Below, piece by piece: positions 11,873-23,880 of a DNA stretch of 64,000 nt. The notes below the pieces were generated by a model, which did no database searches, was not told the origin of the DNA, and worked only from the letters and a program-made list of their open reading frames with translations. How positions within the stretch are numbered: the first letter of the stretch is position 1; the number at the start of each line of letters is the position of its first letter. Position numbers and translations under genes: made by a program. This DNA comes from Larus michahellis (taxonomy: Eukaryota; Chordata; Aves; Charadriiformes; Laridae). The stretch is taken from contig NC_133910.1 in assembly GCF_964199755.1 (NCBI RefSeq), positions 7,896,501-7,960,500 on the forward strand. Reading direction: 5' to 3'.

Positions 11873-14611
11873 GGAGGCCGCGGGAGGAGTCAAGGCAGCG
11901 GAGGCATAGCACGATGCTCTTCCTCCTCCCCTCACCCCCTCCTTATCACCCTGCCCGTTACACACAGCCCATTCATTCCTGCACATCCTCATCGGCAACC
12001 ACAGATCCAAAGCACTCGCCGGCCTTGCACGGGAGACGGGACCCGGAGCGGCTTGTCCTGAACATCCCCATCACGGGGATGTCTCGCCAGCGACCAAGCC
12101 GGGGCTGTGCTTCTCCGCTCTGCTGCGTCCACGGGCAGCACGACTGCCCTGTACGGCTCCGGGCATGTGAATGGGGTTTGAGTAAGGGCTGCCTTGTAGC
12201 GAAGGCTCCCTGCTTCCCTTCCCAGGAGGAAGGGGGTGTGGAGGGGAGGAAGGCACGTGTGTATGTGTTGGGCAGTGGTAACTGCAATTTCCCTTTTGAA
12301 TTTCACTGAAGTTTCCTGTTGCTGTTTGGTTTGGGAAACCACTGCGAGGGGTGAGGTGTGAGCCTGCACGTGCCTGTAGGCAGCCACCTCTGCTTGCACT
12401 GGGGGGTCTGAAATGGGTAGAGGAAGTTGTAGGGAAGGTCTGTGGGTTGCTGGCAGCACAGGGTCCCATCTCTCCCTTATTCTGAGTAAGGAAAGCCCCC
12501 TTCCTCCTCCCTCCATCTCTTCTGCAAGGTTCCCTGGGTCTTCCTTTCCCACCACTGCCTCTTCTCTCGGGTGAAGCTGGGAACCTTCTGGGCTGCAGGG
12601 GTCTGAGCTGGCTCTGGAGCTGGAGACAAGGTCCCTGGAGGGACCCGGCTCTGTGGGAACAGCTATGCAAAGACACTGCTCGAGCGGCGCCTGCTCAGGC
12701 TCCCTCTTAACGGGCACAAAACCTCCCATGTTCACACACATTCATTGCTGGGTCCAACCTGCCCTTTGCACTCCCCGTTTCCTCCTCTGTGCTTTGCAGC
12801 CCCAGGGCTGGGCTGGCCTCAGTGGCACAAGGTGTCCGTGATTGCTACTGCTTGGTCATAAATTGTAGCAGCAGCCCCATAGCAAAGGGATTTCCCCACA
12901 AAGCAGCATGTTCCCCAGCTCTTTTAGGGAGGCATCCCCAGAGCAAAAGCAGCGGGGGGCGGGGGTGGGGCAGGCATGCAGCTTTACATGCATTTATATA
13001 CCCGCGCTGGAAACAAAAAGCATAAATAGCCCAGGACAGCAGGTTACATCTGGAGAAAGCTCTTTCCCTTTCCCTTTGTCATTCCCTGCTGGTGTTGCTG
13101 TGCTGGACCTCGGGCAGAGGGACCGTGCTTCCAGTGCCACCAGCAGCGGCATCTTGAAGGCAGGTGAATGAATGGGGACGTGGGCTGGTGCCAGCGGCAT
13201 CACTAGGAGGGCTGGAACGGCTGGTGCTGGGTTTGAGGTGGGCGGTTGTGTCCACAGGTCTTGACCAAGGTGGTCCACAACTTTGCAGCTGGAGAGGGGG
13301 TGTTTCTTCTTGGGGTTCCCAGGCTGGGTGTGGGGGGGACAGGGCTCTGGTCGGGTGTTTGCTGGGGGTCAGGGGCAGCAGGGATCATTTCTCTGGCCCT
13401 CCTGCAGACCACAGAGGGGGTGGGGGGGCTGCCCTCAGCCAGGCTGCTTGGCTTTTGCTGCTGCATTGCTTTACTGTTGGGGGGGAAAAGAAAAAGGAAA
13501 AAAAAAAAACCACAAAACCCAAACCTGCTTGTGAATTTTTTCTCCCAATTTTCTTTTTGCCAGACCTACTGCCTCCCTCTTGTAAAAGTTCTCGCAGGCG
13601 CTCAGGGGAGGGAGAGCAAGAAAAGAGTCTAAATTAAGAGGCAGTGAACCCCAGGTGTCTGCAGAGCTAAAGCAGAGCTTTCTAACACTGCTACTGTCCT
13701 GTCGGCTCTGGCTTGGCCCTGGGCGGGAGGGGGCAAGGGTCTCTTGACCTGCCTGAAACAGCTCTATAAACTTGCGTTTTAAATGAAAATGGAAGACTGG
13801 AGTTAAGTCTTGTTTTACTCCTAAATGGGACATGTGTTTTGTCTTGGCTTTCCAAATGGATCCACTCTGGTGCTGGAGATCTGTGTGCTTGCTGGGACTT
13901 GATGAGTCCATCTCTGGTGGAGCCGTTTAGCAGCCAGCGCCTGGAGCAGAGACCCCAGGCGTCTCCACCTGCGTCCCCTGGCGTTGCTGTGTGGCTTTTG
14001 GCAAGCGTCACCATGCTTTAAATGGCTGTGCAACATCTGGCTGGCAATGGCTGAGCTAAAGCCTGTGGTTTCCCAAGGCTGCCCGAGGGTTGGGAACGCA
14101 TCTCTCCTGGTTGTCTCTTGGAAATGGGGCTTCCATGCAAAAGGATGGGGGGAAATGTTGACGTCCATGCATGGGAGGAACACCAAGAATGGGAAATACA
14201 GCACCAAAAAAGGGTGGGGAGATGCTTCCTTCCCCTGCAGCTGCAGCCACTGCTCCCTGGGATTGGTGTCCCTGGGCTTGGGACCTGCTGGGGAGGAGCT
14301 CACATAAAGCTCGGTGTTTCTTGCTTGCCTGAGTCTGCACATCTGTCCTGGTAGGGATTTTTGGACTTCAAGTGACTAATTCTTATTTGAGTCTTATCAG
14401 CACGCTTGGGATGTGCCCCTGTCACGTGGCAGTCAGCTGCTTACCTTCCTCTGGCTCCCACCAGCGTCCATCACTGGTTCTCTGGGCTCTGCTTCTCTCC
14501 TGGTGGGTCCACACATGTAGCAGCCCCCAGGGCTGCTCGATGTCTGAAGCAGCGCTCCCCCACCTCCTCCCATATTGTGGTTTTAATTAAAGTCTTTGTG
14601 TTTTGCACTGG
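11873..14611 (+). other. Probable PTPA 3' UTR (short form)
   Basis: This runs from the PTPA stop to just past the first canonical poly(A) signal I find, ATTAAA at 14586-14591. That signal is followed by a GT-rich stretch at about 14609-14640, as expected of a cleavage site. The resulting UTR is about 2.7 kb. The long antisense open frames across 12.0-12.7 kb are GC-rich chance frames with no family resemblance. Confidence 0.65.
14586..14591 (+). terminator. Poly(A) signal ATTAAA, PTPA
   Basis: This is the common variant signal ATTAAA with a GT/T-rich downstream element 20-50 bp further on. It is the first good signal after the PTPA stop. Confidence 0.6.
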
Positions 14612-14846
14612 TGACTGTGTTGGTCTCTCTCGGGCTGGGGTTTGCTCCCGCGCTGGGAGCAGAGCCAGAGAAGCCGATGGCGGGAGCTTTCGGCACAGGG
14701 AAGAGGCTTTGTGGAGGCACTTGCCACGTTGGTGGTTGATCTCATGCTTGCACCAAAATTGACTCGTTATTTAACTGCATGAATCTAGTATATCCAGTCT
14801 GTCTTTGTACCCTTCCTAGGTGTCTTTCTGTCGTACGGTATGTTTT

Positions 14847-14859
14847 ATTTATTTATTTA
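14847..14859 (+). promoter_or_regulatory. AU-rich element / (TTTA)n
   Basis: Three overlapping ATTTA pentamers form ATTTATTTATTTA, which contains the nonamer TTATTTATT, a class II AU-rich instability element when transcribed. It lies 255 bp beyond the first PTPA poly(A) signal, so it would be in the mRNA only if a distal signal is used. Outside a transcript it is simply a short TTTA microsatellite. Confidence 0.4.
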
Positions 14860-15611
14860 ACTTCTTTGCTATCTCCACCCCCTTCTCTCCCCGCTTGGAT
14901 TGGGCGGGTAGGTGATGTGCGAAGCCTGTTCCCAGGCCAGCAAATACCTCTTGAAGATCAGAGACGCTCACAACCAAAGGACGTTTGAGCCTTGTTTCTG
15001 AGGCAGGGTGAGAACTGGAACCTTTTTCTTCAGATGTTTTTCCTATCCTGCTGCTGTGGCTGACTCAGGACTTCCAGCATCGGTTCAGCTCAGCAGCTTT
15101 GTTGGATTTATATAGAAAATGATACCTGGACCTTCTCATGAGCAGTTGGAGCTAGCGTAGATGTGCTTAGCAAATGCTAGTTTTCTTGTCACTGGGTTTT
15201 ATCTTCTCCGTCAATGCAGGCCAACTGTGTAAGTGCATGTTGCTAAAAGTGGCAGCAGCATGGAGGGATGGATGGTGAGCAGAAATGTCATCTTGGATTA
15301 CAGATGTTTTCTTTGAAGGCACTTGAATCCGTCTTGAACGTGTCCCTTGGTGAACATGACGTGCAGTGAAGGGGAAGCAGACGTAGTGTGGGTTTCTCAC
15401 CATCTTCCCTCTCAGCCCACTGACCAAGCCAGTTTTTTTAAATTCAGTTTTCAGAACTGTATCCTTTGGGGTTGCGATACGTAGGCCAGTTCGTGTTTCT
15501 GTTTAACAGCTGTTGCCTTTACATGGGGCGCGTTTCACAAATCGCCGTGAACCTTCCCCTGTCTCTCTCTTCGCAGTCCTCCTTTATAAATGATCGCTCA
15601 TGGCAGCCAGT

Positions 15612-15769
15612 AATAAATGAAGTAAGAGTTAAGAGAAGCAGCCTCGTGCGGTGATAGTAGTAAAAGAATAAAAAATAGAACTGTTTCATGCCATTGTTGC
15701 TGTATTAACTTGTCCCTGGTGTGCGGCTCAGTTCCATTACGTAGTGCTGGGTTCCTGCTATTAAATAAA
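15612..15769 (+). terminator. Cluster of distal AATAAA signals
   Basis: AATAAA occurs at 15612-15617, 15667-15672 and 15764-15769. These are candidate distal poly(A) sites for a PTPA 3' UTR of about 3.8-3.9 kb that would include the AU-rich element at 14847-14859. Confidence 0.3.
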
Positions 15770-15789
15770 CAAAGAAGTCCCCACTGCAG

Positions 15790-18395
15790 GACCAGCATTT
15801 GTTCAGCAGCAAAATCTGAGCTGGCTTCATCCTGAGTTTCCAGGACAAAGTCGTGCTTGGTACCCCAAGGAACCAGGGTTGAACCACACAAGAGCCCTGG
15901 GCACTGCACTGTGTCCCTGCAACTGCGTTGGCTTCCTTCCTGAGGGAGGGAAGGCGGCAGAAATGGGTGGCAGAAGGTGGAATTGATGCTTAATGATAAC
16001 TGCCAACGTGACGATGGAAACCATCTATGGTTGAGAAGCTCACGGGGATCTCATTGCTGTTTCAACAAGGACTCTCCTGGCTCAGATGTAGAATTTATCA
16101 GGGCTTTGGGAGGTCATTTCATGCTCTAATAGGCAAGAAGAGAGATCTTCATCCCTTAAATGTTGCTTCCCCTTTGGTGGATGAACACTCTTCCCATTGA
16201 TGTCGCAACAAACTCCTTGAGCATCCTGGGGACAGACACATCTTTCCCTGGACTGATCTCGTAAAAATTGTGCCAAACTTCAAAACTAGGATGAGCCAAA
16301 TTGAAAAAGGGCTGCCTGCACGTGGGATTTAGCGAGGGCTGAACCATGATGGGCATCTTCAGCTTGGAGATATGCTTGTTCTGAAGAGCACAAGGCTGTG
16401 AGGAGGCTTCGGAGGTTAGAAAAGGCTTTTGAGGGGGTGGAGGGGGTGCTTCTGCTTGCTATAAAAAGCCTGGGAATGTCTACATCAGTCGGCTCTACGC
16501 AGGGCATAAATACAGTTGTGGCTAAAATTGGAATGAGTCACTCCCCATGTTCCCAGTTGCAACTCTAACACAGATAATAAATAACATCGAAATCCCTCAT
16601 CAGAATTTGGGCTCCTTAATGCTCTGTGCGTGGCAAACCCATGGAACCAGGAGTGGGGTCTCGTGGGACCGGTGCTGCGGGGCCCTGCTCCAGCGGGCAC
16701 CGAGGTGTGTGTGTAAGTCCTCCTGAGCACATACTCGCTTCCTTTTATAAAAATGGATTAAGGATGTGCTGAAGGATTTGCTGAGCCTGTAAATGGAGGA
16801 AGGAGAGAAAGCAGAGGAGCGGTTCCTTATCAGGGCTCCTGTTCCTAAGACGCCTGGGAGAGAGAACCCCAAGCAGACTGCATTGCACGAGTCAAGGTAC
16901 CCAAAGTATCTTTTGACATGAATTCCTCCCAGTTTTATGTGTGGAAACAGGGTTTTTTTGGAGGTGGTGAGGTCTACGGTGCTGGACCCCAGCCTGGCGA
17001 GCGGTCGTGTAGCTGCAGAGTTGAGGAGGTTCCCTGCGCTTCTACAGCCTTCGTGTGGACCCAGTGCTTTGGGTTTCAGCTAGAAGCAGTACTGCTGCTA
17101 AAGGAAATATATGTTGCGCTATTGCTAAAAGAGCAAAGCGCGCCAACGTTCCTAAGAGCCGATATGTCCTATAATGGCTACGAACTCTATAAAATTGCCT
17201 GGTATGGTGGTTAGAAAGAAATTCCAGCTTGACTGTAAGATACCGGAGCGTATTCTTTTATTGGGTACTAGCTGATCACTGAAAGCGGCTGCTCTGCAAA
17301 AGGGTCTTACTTTTCCGTGTTTGGAGCATATCCCTTTAAAAATATTAGTTTAGGTATTACATATCCCCTTTGAAAAAATTCCCTTGTAGGCAAGAATAAA
17401 ACTTACAAAAAGGCTGTTACAGAGATCATCAGCTCTCTATTAGATAGCTTGGAATATGCTCCACTAGCACCAGAGTTTAGTCTTCTCCAAATTACTGTAG
17501 AGGATTTGACTGTATCTTGCTGATCCATCCACATTTTAATTTCCTCTGCACGGATACATATTGCAGGATGCTGGAAATCCCCAAGCCCACTGGAGCTGCA
17601 AGACTGGATGTTTCATCCTGTAACACCAATAAAATGTTAATGCATACTAATAGCAACAGCAAAGGGGTTTATGGAGCGAGCTGGGAAGTATTTTATAATT
17701 GCCAGGGTATCTGTGTCACAGAGAATTTGGGGTTAGAGTCATCAAGTATTGCGCTTTGTCAACACAGGAAAAGAAAACCCCTCAAATATACCCCAAACCT
17801 ACTAATTTTTATAATTAAAGGGGGAAGATAGGAGATGAGTCCCTGGGGAGGGAGTCAAACATAAATTGCGTGTACATGAGAGAGCTGCCCACTGCTTGGG
17901 ATGGCTTCCGAAGATGTGGGTTCAGTTGCCTGTTCTGCCGCAGACCCTCGCTGTAACCTTGACTAAGGACACCGCCGCGCTTTCCCACCTGGAGACCAAG
18001 AACAAAAGCGCTGTCCTGCCTTATAAACCCAGTAAATCTGGGCATGAGGTGACATAAATACATCAGTAACGTGAAAATCCAGGGAGCTGGGGCATGTGTT
18101 GGCATCTCTGGACGTTACACTGCCCGGCTGGAGCAACTCACGGCTTCCAGCAGCTCCTCGCATTTCTGCTCAGCCTGGTGGTGTGGTCCTGTTTGCTGCA
18201 ATTTAAGATTTTAAAAAAAAAAAAAAAGATAAATTTGAGATTGGGGTCAGAGGGACCGGGTTTCCTCCATCTTGCAGCGTTTCCACATGCTGCTCTTGCT
18301 GGAGGTGCCAGCCTTCGGTTGTGCCCCTCATCCTGCCTGTCCTGAACAGGCAGCTCGGGGATGCTCCGGTCGCGGCCCCTTGGGGTTGGAGGATG
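15790..18395. other. Intergenic DNA; AT-rich CpG-retaining block near its end
   Basis: No gene or RNA is recognised. The part at about 17080-17830 is AT-rich yet keeps several CpGs (for example AAAGCGCGCCAACG near 17140), unlike its surroundings, and is a candidate conserved noncoding element. Confidence 0.5.
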
Positions 18396-18925
18396 GTGGG
18401 TGTCGTGGTTTAACCCCAGCCGGCAGCCGGGACCACACAGCCCTCGCACGGTTCTCCCCCTGCCCCAGAAGAGCAGGGAGAAGAGGGAGAAAAGGAGAGG
18501 AAAGGGAAAAAAAAATTGTGGGTTGAGATAAAGAGATTTTAATAGGACAATAACAGAAAAGGAAAAATAACAATAATAATAATGGTAAAAAGAATATATG
18601 AGACACAAGTCACTCTCACCACGTGGTAAACTGGTGAATTGGTGCCATCCCGAGCAGTGATTGCAAGTACCCCCACCCGCTGATAACCCCATTTATCTAC
18701 TGAGCATCTACGGAGTATTCCACTGGCCATTCCATCGGTCTCTCTATGCTCCTTCTCAGCTTCTACAGGAAAATGAAAAAAGTCCTGGAAAAATATAAGC
18801 ATCGCCTGGCAACAACTAAAACAATATGCATTATTGACGTTCCTTTCATACCAAGTCTGAAACACAGCAACCGCAAGGAAAAAAAATAAAATTAACTCTA
18901 TCCCAGCTGAAACCAGGAGAGTGGG
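18396..18925 (-). mobile_element. Solo LTR of an avian endogenous retrovirus with target duplication
   Basis: A 520-bp LTR occupies 18401-18920 and is flanked by the direct repeat GTGGG at 18396-18400 and 18921-18925. The + strand begins TGTCGTGGTTTAACCCCAGC, which I recognise as the reverse complement of the 3' end of a common bird LTR; the right end (ACTCTATCCCAGCTGAAACC) matches the reverse of its 5' end. The LTR sense strand is therefore minus. In sense orientation an ATTAAA poly(A) signal sits near the TATCTCAACCCAC segment. The terminal dinucleotide at the 5' end of the sense strand has decayed from TG. No gag, pol or env sequence remains, so it is a solo LTR left by recombination. A 5-bp duplication suits ERVL-type integration, but the class assignment is tentative. 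Confidence 0.85.
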
Positions 18926-21839
18926 ACAAATGAAGCAGGAGGGAGGCTGGGGAGGTCGAGCCCTGTTAGAAGCATCACACCAGGAACCGCTGGTCCGCCC
19001 CGGCTGGCGATCGGCTCCGCAATTTCTCACGCTGGACCAGAGCACGTGGTCTCCATGGTCCATGGGCAGAAGGGGAAGAGCCTGGATGACCACAGCGCTG
19101 CTTGTTTTAATAGACGTGCTCCAAAACCTGGGGATTTTCCAGAATCAACAGATCCCAAGCCAAGGTATAAGCCAGAGGCATTGCCTAACCCGGAGGGCCA
19201 AGCTGAAGGAGCTCTGCATGTAAATGCTCCTTAAACAATGTTAGGCCGAGTTAATCCAGCGGTAGCTCCAGGGGGACAAACTGGAGGCTCAATCCTTCTC
19301 CTTATCTCTTCTTGTCGCTGAGCCGGAGGACTGAGCCCAGCGTGCAGCACCACAGAGCCTGGGATGTTCGTGTCCCGGCTTTTGAGGCTTTTTAACCGTG
19401 TTCTCGCCTCCTGGTTCATCCAAGAGCAGAAGAGCCAGGGTATTCCTGGTGCTGTGGGGACCACAAGTGTGGCCTTTGCTGGGGGGAGGCGGGTGGTGGA
19501 GGAGAGCAGCCATGGAGCCTGGAGGTGGGGCTTGTCCCCTGGCCCTGAGAGCCCTCCAGGCTTTTGTAGACGCCAAGGTCCGGCTTTGCCCCTGCACGGG
19601 ATCATCAACATCCTGACCCGAGTCCTGATGGAAGCTGCCTGCAAAACTTTCCCTTGCTTTACACTGGCACGGGGCTGCTGAGGACGAAGCCCATCACTTC
19701 ACACACGTGTTTTGGGCTGGTGTTTGCTCTCCAGCACCAAAGCAACCGAAACAGCAGGTTTCCGAAAAAACGTTCCCTGAGCTGCGCATCCGAGAAGCCC
19801 TGGGTCTCTGCTGGGGGTGGGGGGTTATAGGAATATCCCTGAATCCTGAGCACCCCGTTTGCTAGTGGTTTGGGAGCAGGTTCCCATTTGGGCTGTGCAG
19901 CCCCGAGCGCTGCCGAGCGTGCGTGCTCTCGCCGGGGTGCGGGCGGCACAGGGCTGGGCACGGCAGCCGCGGCGAGGAGGAGAAGTGGGCACGGGCACGG
20001 CACTGCGTGGCAGTGGTTTGTTCGTCCTCGCTCGGGAGCGGAGGAGAAACAAAAGCTGGAGCAGCGCAGGGCGGCGGGCGGGCTGGGCGAGGAGGAGGAG
20101 GGAAAAAAAAAAAAAAAGAATTGCGCGGAATTTCATCAGGGAGCTTGAAAAGAGGCGATTTTGTGAGCAAACAGTCGCCTCCCAGATCAGAACTTCCCCA
20201 TCTCCAATTTCAAAATTCCGTTCACATCAACATCCACTTTCATGTTGCAAAACCTGGGGAAAAAGGGAAAGAAAAAGGAGCTTCACACGTTTCAATGCAA
20301 AAGACTCATTTTGGCGAGGAAAAGGGGGAGAAAGAATGGCTTTGGAGGCAGTTTATGAAGAAACAAGCCCCCAGAAATGAAACTATGGAAATAGTTTACC
20401 AGAGGCAGCTGTGGCTGCCCCGATGTCCGGGGCTGCTCCTGCCCGAGCCGGGTTGAGCCTGAGCGGGGCCGTGCAGCCGCCGCTGGAGTCCGGCCCTGAC
20501 ATTAAAAGAGGCGACTTTTCGCTTTGACCCGTGTGGGGAGAATGAAAAGCGGATTTGGTCGGGACCGACTTCAGAAGCGCCTCTGGCTTTGCGCTGCAGC
20601 CGTCGTCCCCGTTTCCCACATCAGAAAGGCGGGAGCAGGGGACACGGTGCGGACGCCGCGCTCTGATGCGTGTGAGCCCCCATGAGTTTGTCACCACGGG
20701 AGCAGGGGGGAAACATGGCTCCATCCCGAGGAGAACCAAGGGAGAAGGGGCAGCTTCGGTCCCATAACGCAGCCGGAGGAGGGTAGCATGGAGCAGGGAT
20801 GGTCCACAGCAGCGTCCTGGGCTTCATCGCTCTGGGAAAAGCCTTTTCCCCTCCTCTGGGCAGCAGCACATACGGGGTTAATGCTCTGCCTCATCCCGCA
20901 GGTGTGGGGCAGGTGCCTCTGCTCAGGCCCAATCATGGGGCTGGGGTGAGGATAAGAGCAGGGCTTGGAGAGGTTTACTCCCTTCTCTTCTCTCTCTGTG
21001 GGACCATTGAGTGCCTTCCCTGAGGAAGAGGAGCCAGGGCATCTCTGCCTGGCTGGCTCCTCTCCATGACGACCTCCGTGTGCAACTCACCATTGGGCAA
21101 GATCCTGGGTGAAGCTGGTGGCCCTCTTGCCTGCCCGGCATAGAAACCCCAGAGAGCAGCTCAGCTGGAAATGCCTTTTGTCCCGAGGAGCAGCGGCAAA
21201 AGCACTCGGCCTCTTGGGGGCTTGGCCACCGGCGAAGCCAACCTGCCCCAGGTCCCTCTGCGAGGGGACCAGGGCCATCACCAGCAGCGCAGCCTCCTTG
21301 CCCAGGGCCAGCAGCGACACCGGGGGAGCCAGCACCCAGCAGAGCAGGTGAGCCCATTGCTGGCCTATGGATTTTGCTTGGCTGAGCTGTGTTGGTCCCG
21401 GTTTGGAGATGTTAGCAGCTGGGTTTCCCCATTTCCCAGCTTGTGGGAGTAGCAGGTCCTTCTCTGGAGACCCCTGGTTGGATTTTTGTGGTGGAAAGGC
21501 AGTCGAGGGGGTCTGTGCGCCCCTGCTTTGCTGCAGCGATCTGCCCTGCTTGTGTCTCCGTGGTGCCAGTGAACCCCCAAAGCATCCGGCGTCGGCGTCT
21601 TATGAATACTGGGGGAGGTTTTTGCTTCTCTGACTGCACAACCCAGATACTCGTGCGTCGATGGCGGGGAGCTGCTGAGATGACTGCTGTGTGCTTAGCA
21701 TCTGCCGCTTCTGTGCAAAGTGCTTTTTACTCTTGTTTTTCTATCGTATTGTTTTTGCTGTTAGGTATAAGGGACAGCATCTTCTGCACGCCACAGCCTC
21801 CTCATAACTTTCCCAACGCACACCGGTAAATCCAGGGTA
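18926..21839. other. Intergenic DNA with small CpG island
   Basis: No gene is recognised apart from the CpG island listed separately. Open frames at 19.9-20.4 kb come from the CpG island and resemble no known family. Confidence 0.5.
19860..20110. promoter_or_regulatory. Small isolated CpG island
   Basis: A short CpG-dense segment stands alone between PTPA and IER5L. It is followed directly by an A run (about 20102-20117) and by roughly 230 bp of balanced, non-repetitive sequence up to about 20350. Such orphan islands are often promoters of noncoding transcripts or enhancers. No TATA box or clear splice donor was found. Confidence 0.4.
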
Positions 21840-21985
21840 GGCTTAACTCAAGGAGCAACATTAATCATCAAATCTATAAGCAGGATATAGAAAGGCCAAG
21901 TGTGAATAATTACTGCTCAGATGCTAATTACCCAAGCCCAGACCAAACCCAACATATTAAACACACCACTAACGGGAGCGGCCTC
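21840..21985. promoter_or_regulatory. Candidate homeodomain-rich noncoding element
   Basis: Within about 100 bp there are three homeodomain-type cores: ATTAATCATCA, GAATAATTACT and GCTAATTACC. The segment is AT-rich inside GC-rich surroundings. It may be a conserved enhancer. Cross-species alignment is needed to tell. Confidence 0.3.
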
Positions 21986-21999
21986 TCCACCACGTTGCT

Positions 22000-23689
22000 G
22001 TGTCCCCCATTGCTCTCCTACTGCTCTCTCTGCAGGAGACTCCTCCAAACATCTGCTAACACGTGCAGATCCCAAAAAGTGCTTCTGCTTGTTCATGTTT
22101 GAGCTGGGGAGATGAGATGGGAGGAATCTGACTCATCACCAATGGATTGAAGGGAAGGCCGGATCCTGCACTGGGATCGGCAGAGCACAAAGTTGCCCTT
22201 CTGGGGACGTGCTGCTGGGACTGGGTGCCGTCTTCTGCTTGGCCCTCGTGGTTTAGGAGGACATGGAGCAGCTCCATCTGTGGGTCAGCACCTGGGAACT
22301 GGTGTCTGGTTCATGGGGCAAGGGTGGGTTTTCCTTGGGTGGGGGCCTGGCCCCTCCTGGGGGAGCTGGGTGCTGGGGGCAGAGCTGGGCTGGCAGCTCG
22401 GGAGGTGAGAGGGGTCATTTCTCCATCGCCGTGTCCATCCTTGTCCCTCCCGGTGCAGAGGGACCTGTTGCGTGTGCAGCGATGTCCCCTCCCAGGCTGA
22501 GCTGCTCTGGCAGCACAAGGACCTGGCCGGGCTGTTGGCTTTGGCGCTGGATTTGCTGTGCGACTTCCCGGTACCGGATCCGAGCCCTCCAAACGCCTGT
22601 GGGGTGTTGCTGGTGCTGAGCAGAGCCCCGTGACCGGTGGGCGCTGGGGACCGCGCCGACCCTCTGCTGTTGGTGAGCCCAGCCCAGCCTGCAGCCACCT
22701 CTGCGCCTGCCCTGCGTCGGGGAAATGAAGGCAAGAGCCAGCGCCGGAGAGAGCCAGCTGTCCTGGGCTCTGCCGGCTGCTTTCCGCCCCCTGCCCGCTC
22801 TGCTGGGGGCGGCTCTGGGGAACGCGGGGTGTGCTGGGGCGGCTGCACCGACTTCGTTTGGATTTCTGCCTCTATTACCGGCAACAGCATCTCTGCCGGG
22901 GCAGGGTGACTCTTCCCCAAACCGAGGGGGTTCAGCGGAATGACGCTGAGGACACCCCAAGAACTGGGTCTGCCTGTGGAGAGCGTTTTGCACGGTGAAG
23001 GGAAGGCCGCAGCTGGCTCACAGCTGGCAGAGCGTGTGGGGTGTGTGTGGAGGCGGTTCCCTCTGCCATGGCGTGGTATGGGATGCCCCTGGCTCCCCTC
23101 GCTCTCCCGCAGCTCTGTGCCAGCCAAACACCACCTGCCCCCTCCGCGGGACCCCTCGGTGCCTTGCTCCTGCTCCGGGGCTGCCGGGCACAAAATCCTG
23201 ATAACGCCTGTTCATCTGTGGCCGAGGGGAGACTAACGGGAGAGGACACAGGAAGATTTTTAGGGTCAAGCTCTTTGCTATCAGCAGCGTTGTCTCTAAG
23301 GTGGGGCAACGCTGGGGCACGTTGAACCATGGGGAGCAGATCTGGGGTGGGGAGAGGCGCTGACATGGGACCAGAGCTTGTGTCTGGGCTGGGGGGGTCT
23401 GGCGGGGGCAGCTGAGCTCCCCCAGACTTCGGGACCTCCATCCTGCTCCAGCCCGTCTGTTCAGCATCTCTCACCAGCAATAGGGACTGGAGGGTTTCGG
23501 GGGGCCGACGCAGTGGGTGCCTACTGGGGGTGCAGCGGGGGGCACAGCCCCGCTCCCTGCCAGCGCCCGGGGGGGTTCAGCCGAGTTGCGAAGGGATCAA
23601 AACATTTTGTGCCTGGAAGATGAAGAGCGTGTGCGAGAGTGAGGATGGGCTTGTGTTGGGGGGGGGGGGTGCAACCTTCCCCTGTCACC
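22000..23689. other. Intergenic GC-rich DNA, no gene seen
   Basis: Long open frames on both strands (up to about 300 codons on the minus strand at 22285-23193) reflect GC-rich composition with few stop codons. Their translations are proline-, serine- and arginine-rich with no family resemblance or exon signals. Confidence 0.6.
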
Positions 23690-23880
23690 TCCCTTCTAGC
23701 CTGAATGCTTCTGCCATCATGATTAATTTATCAGGTACTTATGAATATGCAGATGAGGCTGTGGTTTCCAGGCTCCGCTTTCAGGAGGGAGGCTGTGTGA
23801 TGGGCTTTCTGCTGCTGCCGCCGCCTTCGTAAGAAGAGAAATGTCATGTACCGGGGGTTAAAATAAATAAATAACTGCGC
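23690..23880. promoter_or_regulatory. Candidate conserved noncoding element
   Basis: AT-balanced sequence holds ATGATTAATTTATCAGG and ATGAATATGCAGATGAGG, which resemble homeodomain, GATA and POU-type sites, embedded in GC-rich DNA. It ends in a short AATAAATAAATAA run. The regulatory role is inferred from motif density only. Confidence 0.3.

Noticed and set aside
11989-12741. 250-codon frame antisense to the PTPA 3' UTR
   Set aside because: Antisense to a UTR, no family resemblance, and two other antisense frames of similar length overlap it.
22285-23193. 302-codon minus-strand open frame
   Set aside because: Composition-driven; competing open frames of similar length overlap on both strands, and no domain or splice context is recognisable.
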